A stretch of DNA of 64,000 nucleotides from a bacterium (lineage in GTDB: Bacteria; Hydrothermota; UBA3073; JACQXS01; JAQTXJ01). A model generated the notes under the pieces. It worked only from the letters and a program-made list of their open reading frames with translations. It made no database searches and had not been told where the DNA came from. A program made the position numbers and the translations under genes. The stretch spans positions 346,775 to 410,774 of the forward strand of contig JAQUPX010000001.1 of the NCBI GenBank assembly GCA_028716385.1, in the 5' to 3' direction. Shown here one piece after another: positions 18,047 through 25,088 of this stretch; position 1 is the first letter of the stretch; the number at the start of each line of letters is the position of its first letter.

Positions 18047-19309
18047 TTATTCATATTTTAATGCTTCAATAGGATTAAGTTTCGATGCTTTGTTAGCCGG
18101 GTAAATACCAAAGAAAAGCCCTACAAATAAAGAGAACCCCAGCCCGACCAATATACTCCAGAAAGGTGTGCTTGCCGGCAAAGGCGTTAAGCCGGATATA
18201 AGTTTTGCCAGACCAAATCCCGTTGCTACGCCTATTATTCCACCGGAAATGGTTAATACGGATGCTTCTATAAGGAATTGCAAAAGGATATCTTTCCTTT
18301 TTGCTCCCACGGCAATTCTGATTCCTATTTCCCGCGTCCTTTCAACTACCGAAACCAGCATTATGTTCATTATTCCTATTCCCCCGACAAGTAACGCAAG
18401 CGAGGCGATGCCAATCATTGCGAGGAAAATCCCGGAAGTTATTTTTTTGTATGCATCCAGAATCATTTCCTGCGTGTTAAGCTCAAAGTTATTGTCTTCG
18501 TTAAACCTGCATCCTCTCCTGCTCCTGAGCACTTCTTCAATATCTTCCTGCGCTTCTTCTACCGTATGGCCGTTCTTTGCCTGCGCCAGAATATACGCAG
18601 AATTCCAGATAGATTTCCATTTTATGAGTTTTTGCAATGTAGTTAAAGGGACAATAACGAGATTATCCAGGTTTTGTCCCATAAGAGAGCCTTTTTCTTT
18701 TAATATCCCGACTACCAGAAATTTATTTGGGCCCAGGGATATGTTTTTCCCTAAAGGGTCTTCGCCTTTCCTAAATAATTTTTCCACGATAGAAGCGCCG
18801 ATAATACAGGTTTGCTGTCTGAAAGAAAGGTCTACGTCTACAAAAGTTCTGCCTTTTTCTATTTCATATCCGCATAGACGGATATATTTTGGAGTCCCGC
18901 CTACGATTTCATTAGTTTCGGCTTCTTTATCCCTGTATGCCAGTTTAACGCTTTGTCCGCCTATACTTTGTGTAAGCGTTGCGTCTGATATGCTTGGCAG
19001 TTTTTCAATTAGTATTACATCCTCTTCGGTAAAATCTTTTCTCCTGCTGATGTTGCGCCATTCGGAGCTATTCATAGGTCCGCCCATCATCATCCATTTA
19101 TATTTCTGTATGTATATGATATTGCTTCCAAGGCTGCCCAATGTTTTATAAACCTGGTTGTTCACGCCTTCAATGATTGACACCATCGTGATAATGGTCA
19201 TAACACCGATAATAATACCCAGCGTCGTAAGCAGACTTCTGGTCTTTTGATTTTTCAAAGAAATTAAAGCAGACCTGATATGTATCGAAAATTTCATAGT
19301 TACTTTCAA
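18047..19309 (-). CDS. MacB/FtsX-type ABC transporter permease
   Basis: Inner-membrane permease of 420 aa. One N-terminal transmembrane helix (~28-50, RSLLTTLGIIIGVMTIITMV) is followed by a large periplasmic MacB-like core (~55-270) and three C-terminal helices (LAMIGIASLALLVGGIGIMN, LLQFLIEASVLTISGGIIG, LGFSLFVGLFFGIYPANKAS). The coupling motif ERTREIGIRIAVGA and the end NPIEALKYE are typical of MacB-family permeases. It is the first gene of the six-gene efflux operon. The upstream region has a TTGCAA-17-TAAGGT element (19400-19428) like the one in the local REC-AraC-associated promoters. Confidence 0.93.
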   Translation of the reverse strand: MKVTMKFSIHIRSALISLKNQKTRSLLTTLGIIIGVMTIITMVSIIEGVNNQVYKTLGSLGSNIIYIQKYKWMMMGGPMNSSEWRNISRRKDFTEEDVILIEKLPSISDATLTQSIGGQSVKLAYRDKEAETNEIVGGTPKYIRLCGYEIEKGRTFVDVDLSFRQQTCIIGASIVEKLFRKGEDPLGKNISLGPNKFLVVGILKEKGSLMGQNLDNLVIVPLTTLQKLIKWKSIWNSAYILAQAKNGHTVEEAQEDIEEVLRSRRGCRFNEDNNFELNTQEMILDAYKKITSGIFLAMIGIASLALLVGGIGIMNIMLVSVVERTREIGIRIAVGAKRKDILLQFLIEASVLTISGGIIGVATGFGLAKLISGLTPLPASTPFWSILVGLGFSLFVGLFFGIYPANKASKLNPIEALKYE

Positions 19310-19399
19310 TTAAATATAACTAAATTTTTTATTTGTCAAAGAATATATGATAGCAAATACTAAAAAAAGGAATAATGTTATTCCGCCTTTAGAATGTTC

Positions 19400-19428
19400 A
19401 CCTTAAATATAATTTAAGATTATTGCAA
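19400..19428 (-). promoter_or_regulatory. TTGCAA-type promoter of the efflux operon
   Basis: On the minus strand TTGCAA (19428-19423), a 17-nt spacer and TAAGGT (19405-19400). The flank AATTTTTCTTGCAATAATC matches the promoter at 23634-23661 closely. The 20-bp direct repeats found upstream of the other copies are not recognisable here. Confidence 0.5.
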
Positions 19429-19535
19429 GAAAAATTCCTAACCAAAATTGTAAAAAGTTATATTCGAGGGGATTGTGTTTATCGCCCTGCCTGCGGCAGA
19501 TTTGTGCCTGCCGCAGACAGTCGGTTTCTAAAATA

Positions 19536-22010
19536 CTAATGCAATACTGTAAGCTTTTTGGTCTCTTTGTAGTTTCCGGAATTTAATTTTACAAAATAAA
19601 CTCCAAGAGATAAAGTCTTACTATCTATCTCTGCTTTATAATCTCCGGCATCACATATTCCGTCTTTCAGCGTCCGTACCATTCTTCCTGATGCGTCATA
19701 TAACTTTAGCGATACTTGCGCTTTTTCCGGAACATTATACCGAATAACAGTTATATCTCTGGATGGATTTGGATTCGGCTCGTATAACTTGAATACATTC
19801 GCAACCGTCCCCGTACCCTTATCATCACTTGCGGATGAACTGCTAACCGTGCCTTTCCCGCCTGCCGTAACTACCGTAATAAACTCACGCGTGTAACCTG
19901 ACGAAAAATCACTTCTTGCAGGAGGAGGACTGAACTCTAAATCAACATACTCATTAGAAAATATAGACATCCTGTCGCCGTCTGAACCTGAGCGTTTGGG
20001 CGTAACATCCGTTATCTGTCCTTTACGGTTACAATAAGTTGCCTTAGATAATTCGCAGTAATCTACTCTAATATCCTGCCATGGCGCAGACGTAAAATAT
20101 GTTATTTCATCTATCTTAGCAAGTCCCGTCTTTCCTTTCGCAAATATTTTAACAATCAGAGTAGAATCGGATGGAAGTTGTCCAACTTCTACGAAATTCA
20201 AGTAAGGTTTTTCTCTTGGAAATATAGCCGAGACAGTATCCCCATTGCAAATTATTATCTGGGGCAAATTCTCGGATTCTCCTGCTTCGTATATCCCTAC
20301 ATAGCCTTCCTCTTTCAGCTTGCCAAAGTTTATCTCAATCCACCCACCTGCAGGTATTGACACATAGTTATTATCCTGCGCTTTTACAATAGACAGCATA
20401 TTCTTGCCGGAACTGTTTACACAGGAAATTGGAACTAATTTTTTCGCATAATGGATTATTTTACCATAAGTAGTTGTCCCTATTCCGGTACTATCAGGAT
20501 GGAGGACTGATACAAGCTGCATATTGTTAAAAGAACAATCCGTATTTGTATTTCCGCAGGCTCTCAATTTGTATTTGCCGGATGTTAAATCGGGAAGTTC
20601 TTCCAATTTATAATAGTCATCCCAGTTAAGTCCGGATTGAGCAGACGGGAGAATAGAATTAACAGGCTTAAATTGATTGCCCTTCCAACTCTGCATTGAT
20701 ACTTGTGTCCCTTTTGTATTCTCCATTGATATCAAGCCTTTTTGGGGTGTAGTAAAAAGTTCCCAGCTGTAAAATGCAAGCAAAGTAACTCTCCCCGGAG
20801 AACTCTCTGCGCAACCTTCAGCCCCGGAAAAATTATCTGCTACCCATTGAGTAAAATCCATTGGTATTCCATCGGTCGTCTGGGGCCTAATTTCCCAAGG
20901 AGGAAAATGCATATGTCCACTAACCCACATGTTAATATTGGGCTCGTAGTTATAGTTGAAATCATTCCAGAGTTTATTAGTTCCGGTTGAGAAATTATTA
21001 TTTAACCTTTTTATAAGAGTATCCGTCTCTAAATCCGAAAAAGTAGCGTAAACTCCTCCCAGAGCCTGCCACAGAAGAACCGGATGATGTGAAAGTATAA
21101 CGGTAGTTTTGCCAAGCGTAGTGTTTCTTACGCGTCCTAATTCATAATTTGCCAACCATTGCAGTGTCCCCCAGGTCATCTGATAGTTCGGGCGCGGGTC
21201 TTCCCTCCAATCAAATAAATCTGCATTCCCGACACCAAGCTCTCTTCTTGCGCAGAAATCCGTGTATGCAAAATGCCAGGTCTGGGTTTTGGGAACATTA
21301 TAAAGATCATACCACTTGAGAGCAATATCAAATCCGCCATTCGAAAAATTAAAAGTATATCCATTGTGGTAAACCCGGGTCATTCCGGTTGCGACACTTG
21401 CGTTGGCCTTTGACCAGTTACTTAATATCGGTGACCGCAGAGGATATTTGCAGAAAAATTTGTCCCAGAAAGTTGTCTCGTTTGTAATCGTAGTCCCTTT
21501 AATTAAATCATGATTTCCTCTTACGGGGATCCATGGAACAGTACTTAGATTATTCATCTCCGTTATAAAAGTATCATATCCCCTTGAACCGGTAGAAGCC
21601 CCATCTCCATTATCGGTTATATCTCCAAGCGCGAATACACATTTTACTTTGTATGCGTTTCCCATTGTATTCACCCAATCAACTACACCATGGACAGAAT
21701 ATGGATAAGCGGGACTATATGTCGTATGTATGTCAGGGATTACAACAACCGAACCAATAAGATTTAGTACATAGTTGCCGGCTGGCTTGGGTGGTATATA
21801 CTGCCACAAATAGAACGCCTCGGTGTTCTCCCATCTGTTTTTATTGGTATTGTAGAACTTTGTCTGGTTTACAAAAGCCGTATTTTGGACTCCGTTCGTA
21901 TACCCTGCTTGGTTCACCCACGTTCCCGCAGCCCGGGAATTATTAACTCCAAAAAATATACTACAAACCGTCAAAATACTTAATGCGACTAATCTTTTTA
22001 CACCTTTCAT
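19536..22010 (-). CDS. Secreted calcineurin-like metallophosphoesterase with sorting tail
   Basis: Secreted enzyme of 824 aa with a signal peptide (KRLVALSILTVCSIFFGVNNSRAA). Residues ~85-390 are a metallophosphoesterase domain with the metal ligands in order: PDIH (Asp93, His95), GDITDN (Asp130), RGNHD (Asn166, His167), then LSHHP and SGHMH. It should cleave phosphomono- or diesters outside the cell; the substrate is unknown. A long beta-rich middle (~450-720) contains carbohydrate-binding-like features (GGWIEINFGKLKEEGYVGI). A class A-like tail follows (EPNPNPSRDITVIRYNVP, LKLYDASGRMVRTL, SLGVYFVKLNSGNYKETKK). Its promoter carries two 20-bp direct repeats shared with the GH and papain-type peptidase genes. 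Confidence 0.9.
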   Translation of the reverse strand: MKGVKRLVALSILTVCSIFFGVNNSRAAGTWVNQAGYTNGVQNTAFVNQTKFYNTNKNRWENTEAFYLWQYIPPKPAGNYVLNLIGSVVVIPDIHTTYSPAYPYSVHGVVDWVNTMGNAYKVKCVFALGDITDNGDGASTGSRGYDTFITEMNNLSTVPWIPVRGNHDLIKGTTITNETTFWDKFFCKYPLRSPILSNWSKANASVATGMTRVYHNGYTFNFSNGGFDIALKWYDLYNVPKTQTWHFAYTDFCARRELGVGNADLFDWREDPRPNYQMTWGTLQWLANYELGRVRNTTLGKTTVILSHHPVLLWQALGGVYATFSDLETDTLIKRLNNNFSTGTNKLWNDFNYNYEPNINMWVSGHMHFPPWEIRPQTTDGIPMDFTQWVADNFSGAEGCAESSPGRVTLLAFYSWELFTTPQKGLISMENTKGTQVSMQSWKGNQFKPVNSILPSAQSGLNWDDYYKLEELPDLTSGKYKLRACGNTNTDCSFNNMQLVSVLHPDSTGIGTTTYGKIIHYAKKLVPISCVNSSGKNMLSIVKAQDNNYVSIPAGGWIEINFGKLKEEGYVGIYEAGESENLPQIIICNGDTVSAIFPREKPYLNFVEVGQLPSDSTLIVKIFAKGKTGLAKIDEITYFTSAPWQDIRVDYCELSKATYCNRKGQITDVTPKRSGSDGDRMSIFSNEYVDLEFSPPPARSDFSSGYTREFITVVTAGGKGTVSSSSASDDKGTGTVANVFKLYEPNPNPSRDITVIRYNVPEKAQVSLKLYDASGRMVRTLKDGICDAGDYKAEIDSKTLSLGVYFVKLNSGNYKETKKLTVLH

Positions 22011-22110
22011 TTTCCTCCTCTTGAGGCTATTAACCTCTTGTTAATTTGTTGTTAATAAAATATATCGGTAATTTGAATTTTTCATCACCTCCTTTTTTTT
22101 CATAGGGCTT

Positions 22111-22188
22111 ACTTTAAATGTATGTCAAGAGGTTTGCAAGAAAAAATCCTAGTAAAATATTAGTATTTCTAGTAAAATATTAGTATTT
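22111..22188 (-). promoter_or_regulatory. Promoter with two 20-bp direct repeats upstream of the metallophosphoesterase gene
   Basis: TAGTAAAATATTAGTATTTC (22149-22168) and TAGTAAAATATTAGTATTTT (22169-22188) stand head to tail. On the minus strand they end 9 nt before TTGCAA (22139-22134), which is 17 nt from TAAAGT (22116-22111). A TTGACA at 22128-22123 is an alternative -35. A GGAGG sequence lies ~75 nt before the ATG. Confidence 0.6.
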
Positions 22189-22528
22189 TCTAAAATTTAT
22201 TTTACCTGAAGGGCTCAGTTTTTTCAAACTATTTCAGGCGAAATTGCAAAAGAGCTGTTTTAAAAATAAAAAAATAAATTCCCCCCGTTCCGGACAAACC
22301 ACAAAAAAGACTTGAAAAGCAATACTAATGCAGGTCTATCTACAGCAGGCAGGTAAGATTAAATAGTGCCGATAGTAAAAAAATGCTTAAAGCAATGGAT
22401 TTTTGTCGCCGCTAAAGACCTGGAGCAAGAAATCCCCAACCTACCCGCTTGTAAAAAAGGGCGAGGCCTCGCCTCGCCCTTACGAATATTACTAAAAATA
22501 TAAAAATTTGGTCACTCCGAAATATTCT
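22189..22528. other. Intergenic region without gene, holding a terminator hairpin
   Basis: Low-complexity A/T-rich sequence with one strong hairpin at 22457-22481. No reading frame with a ribosome site is visible on either strand. Confidence 0.5.
22451..22481 (-). terminator. Rho-independent terminator of the papain-type peptidase gene
   Basis: On the minus strand AAGGGCGAGG pairs with CCTCGCCCTT around a 5-nt loop and runs into TTTTTT (22457-22452). It lies ~50 nt after the stop of the gene at 22529-23446. Confidence 0.75.
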
Positions 22529-23446
22529 TCAAGCCTTGAACTCTCCCGTGTCTACCCATTCGTTTTTCAATAACGACCACCAGTCAATTGCCAATCCTTT
22601 TAACACATATTCATACGGCAACCAACCGTAACCACTATCTCCCCAGCTTGTTCCCCATGAATTTCTTATTAGTATCGCGCCTTTTGTCTCCACGGCTTTT
22701 CCATTCTTGTTCTTGATTTTCATATTGTCATCGTATCCAACCGCAACTATCGCATGCCCGCCGACTGTTTTTTCTCCGGCCGTCGGATAAGGTATTTTTC
22801 CGGTCTTGTCGGCCTGCGTATACGAACTGTAAATCGTAAACCCAAACATTGACGGCAACCCTGCTGCAAGATGCGTTTTAATCTTTTCCAGTAACGCGCT
22901 CGGAGTTGTTCCTGCCGGGTCAAGACGATAGTAACTAATCGCCTGGTAGTTCTGCGCAAAAGCATAACAAAAAGCCGACGGCTCTTTATCGTAATCCGCA
23001 ACTTTATACTTCCAGTACTCTTCGGGTGGAACTCCAAATAAAACTAACGACCCCATTGTGCTGCGGATAAAAGCTCCCGTGTCGCCTGTCCAGTGTAACA
23101 TATTCCGCGTTGTCTTGTAAAGAAAAAGTCTTGACGCGTCAACGTGTTTCCCGAAAGCCCTTCTCTCAAAATACTCTACTAAACCAACGCCGGCATTCGC
23201 AGTGCAGGACCCGATTTCCCCCTGGTCTTCAATCGGGGAACACCATGGTCGTAAATCTGCCGAGGATGCTAACTTTACTTTCCCGGGTTTTGAGACTCCT
23301 ATTTTTGCAAGCATTTCTTTGACGGAATCTTTCTGCCCCAAAGCTTTAAGCTTTGTCGAGACTTTGTCGTTTTCTGCCGTGTTATCCCGAAAATCGGGAT
23401 AGTCCGGTAACCAACCCAGTCCTAAATTCTCGTATCCCTTATCCAT
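22529..23446 (-). CDS. Papain-family (C1A) cysteine peptidase without signal peptide
   Basis: Cysteine peptidase of 305 aa. The catalytic set is complete: Gln75 and Cys81 in DQGEIGSCTA, His231 in GGHAIVAVGYDD and Asn262 in RNSWGTSWGDSGYGW. The N-terminus (GLGWLPDYPDFRDNT) is the motif typical of a bacterial C1 subfamily. Residues 1-60 are short compared with a classical inhibitory propeptide. No signal peptide or sorting tail is visible, so it may act in the cytoplasm or leave by another route, unlike most of its neighbours. A terminator follows at 22451-22481. Its promoter carries the 20-bp direct repeats, and the next gene upstream is a REC-AraC regulator. Confidence 0.92.
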   Translation of the reverse strand: MDKGYENLGLGWLPDYPDFRDNTAENDKVSTKLKALGQKDSVKEMLAKIGVSKPGKVKLASSADLRPWCSPIEDQGEIGSCTANAGVGLVEYFERRAFGKHVDASRLFLYKTTRNMLHWTGDTGAFIRSTMGSLVLFGVPPEEYWKYKVADYDKEPSAFCYAFAQNYQAISYYRLDPAGTTPSALLEKIKTHLAAGLPSMFGFTIYSSYTQADKTGKIPYPTAGEKTVGGHAIVAVGYDDNMKIKNKNGKAVETKGAILIRNSWGTSWGDSGYGWLPYEYVLKGLAIDWWSLLKNEWVDTGEFKA

Positions 23447-23633
23447 AAGTTTTACCTCCGTTTGTTTTTTTTATCCCAAAATCTATTACCAACTCTTGAG
23501 TTACCTAGAGTTAGTTATCCGGCTCTGCTGTGGCCGGAAAATCCGTAAGGCTCCTTTAGACCTTTACAACAATACGCGGAAAGCTTAAGCTTCCCGACTT
23601 GTTTTTATTTGTAATTAAATTCATTCGTCGTCT

Positions 23634-23711
23634 ACTTTAAGATATGTTAGGATTATTGCAAGAAAAATTCATAGTAAAATATTAGGATTTCTAGTAAAAT
23701 ATTAGGATTTT
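23634..23711 (-). promoter_or_regulatory. Promoter with two 20-bp direct repeats upstream of the papain-type peptidase gene
   Basis: TAGTAAAATATTAGGATTTC (23672-23691) and TAGTAAAATATTAGGATTTT (23692-23711) stand head to tail. On the minus strand they end 10 nt before TTGCAA (23661-23656), with TAAAGT (23639-23634) 16 nt further on. The transcript would have a long (~185 nt) leader to the ATG at 23446. Confidence 0.6.
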
Positions 23712-23796
23712 TAGTTGAACTTTGTTCTGCAAGAAACTTAGTCCAACTTATCCAGTACGGTTTGGGCTAGCCCTTCGCTTCGCTCAGGATAAGAAT

Positions 23797-23887
23797 CCCT
23801 AAGAGCTAAAGCTCTAAGGGCTTCCTATAAAATATTAGGATTTTTAGTTGGAGTTTCCCGCCTTGGCGGGATTACTCCAACTTATCA
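23797..23887. repeat. Two dispersed hairpins (CCCTAAGAGCT..., TAGTTGGAGT...)
   Basis: CCCTAAGAGCT pairs with AGCTCTAAGGG (23797-23820). The copy at 32646-32670 has GGAGT/ACTCC in place of GAGCT/AGCTC, a compensatory change, within the same flanks (AATCC... and ...CTTC.TATAAA). The TAGTTGGAGT hairpin at 23845-23887 has the perfect nested palindrome CCCGCCTTGGCGGG in its loop. Confidence 0.65.
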
Positions 23888-24060
23888 GTGTTTCTGATTT
23901 GCCGGGCTTTGTGTCTTAGCTCTTTTGCGTGAGAAATTATTTTTTCTGTACTAGTCTATGCGTATTCTTGTTTGCCGGCAAGGGAGACTAAAATTTCTGT
24001 GCTTTTTGTCCGTTACAACAAATTACCGTGAGTTACAATCAGTTCAGTTACTAGCGGTTA

Positions 24061-24870
24061 TTATTTCTTACGCTTTTTTATCCCTGAGAGGGTTTCGTTC
24101 CTGTACTGTTTTGGGGAAATTCCTACTAATCGTTTGAAGACTTTGGAAAAGTAATCCGGCTTTAATCCTACTTCATATGCCACTTGAGCAATGTAAGCGT
24201 TTTTATGCAATAATAAGTCTTTTGCTTTTCCTATCTTGCACTCGTTTATAAAATTTGATACGCTTGTTTTTGTCGTCTCTCCCCATAAAGAAGAAAAATA
24301 AGTGGGATGCATCCCGCCTGCCGCTGCTATATCCGTTAACGATAATTCGGGATCACTGTAATGCTTCTCTATATACCGAACGGCTTTTCTTATCCTGAAA
24401 GGTAAATCGTGGATGTCGCCTATGACGCTTGTCTCTCCCCGTTTATAACCGTGGAATTTATACTTTATCGATTCCAGTAATTTTTCGTTCTCCATTGAAA
24501 TATGCTGTTTTTCAAGAATGCCGTTAATCTTGCCCAGAACCTCTTTTATGTTTAAGGGCTTGGTGAAGTACCCCGAAACACCTTTGTTTGCAGCCTGCAT
24601 CGTGTTCTTAAAAGAAGGATAAGCGGTTATTATAATCGTTTCCGTATCGGGACGGATTGCCTTGAAATGTGGGATTAGCTCCATACCGTCTGTATCGGGC
24701 AATCGAACATCCAGAATAACAATATTGAAAGATTTGTCTTTTAGTTTTGTGAGAGCTTCCTGTCCCGTTGTAGCGATATCTATGTTGTGGCCTTTCCTGA
24801 TTAATATCTTTCTTAGCGAAAGACAAAAACTCTTGTTGTCGTCTACAATTAAGATGTTATTATGTTTCAT
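24061..24870 (-). CDS. Response regulator, REC receiver fused to AraC-type HTH
   Basis: Transcription regulator of 269 aa. The receiver (~5-125) has Asp10/Asp11, phospho-acceptor Asp54 (ILDVRLPD), Thr82 and Lys104 (TKPL). The AraC-type DNA-binding domain spans ~170-265 (LSLTDIAAAGGMHPTYFSSL, then KPDYFSKVFKRLVGISPKQYR). No kinase is adjacent. The two genes downstream on the same strand (papain-type peptidase, metallophosphoesterase) both have the 20-bp direct repeats in their promoters, so this is the best candidate for their activator. A TTGACG-17-TAATGT promoter is visible ~65 nt upstream on the minus strand. Confidence 0.92.
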   Translation of the reverse strand: MKHNNILIVDDNKSFCLSLRKILIRKGHNIDIATTGQEALTKLKDKSFNIVILDVRLPDTDGMELIPHFKAIRPDTETIIITAYPSFKNTMQAANKGVSGYFTKPLNIKEVLGKINGILEKQHISMENEKLLESIKYKFHGYKRGETSVIGDIHDLPFRIRKAVRYIEKHYSDPELSLTDIAAAGGMHPTYFSSLWGETTKTSVSNFINECKIGKAKDLLLHKNAYIAQVAYEVGLKPDYFSKVFKRLVGISPKQYRNETLSGIKKRKK

Positions 24871-25024
24871 ATAAAGTTTTTTTCTAGTGGTGACTTTAAA
24901 TGCACATTAAAGTAAAAAAAGTTATCCGTCAAGAAATTAAATATACGAAATTTGAGAAACAGAAATTTCTTAGACACGCTTGCCTGCCATAAAAGAATTA
25001 ATCCTGCTTTCTTCCCCTTTTCCC

Positions 25025-25053
25025 TTGACAAAAACATATTTTATCTTTATATA
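25025..25053 (+). promoter_or_regulatory. Sigma-70-like promoter of the 25089 gene
   Basis: TTGACA at 25025-25030, a 17-nt spacer and TATATA at 25048-25053. CTTTATATACAGTGTATGAT (25045-25064) is identical to the sequence in the promoter at 6299-6327. The transcript would start near 25060, so the in-frame ATG at 25056 cannot be used, and the start is set at 25089 behind AGGAGG. Confidence 0.75.
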
Positions 25054-25088
25054 CAGTGTATGATATTTGGTATAATCAGGAGGTTGAA

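Larger units (their letters stand above)
23447..24060. other. Intergenic region packed with palindromes, no gene
   Basis: 614 bp hold the peptidase promoter (23634-23711), hairpins at 23712-23753, 23797-23820 and 23845-23887, and an isolated half-copy of the 20-bp repeat (TATAAAATATTAGGATTTT at 23826). No credible reading frame. Confidence 0.55.

Noticed and set aside
18168..19151. 327-codon plus-strand frame opposite the MacB-like permease
   Set aside because: It lies wholly antisense to a gene with clear family motifs, has no ribosome site and shows biased Ser/Pro/Leu composition of a shadow frame.
23390..23405. TCCCGATTTTCGGGAT palindrome in the papain-type peptidase as a repeat insertion
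   Set aside because: It encodes the conserved PDFRDN motif of the family, so it is probably coincidental.
25056..25088. Upstream ATG for the 25089 gene
   Set aside because: It lies at the predicted transcript start, and an AGGAGG ribosome site stands before the next in-frame ATG.
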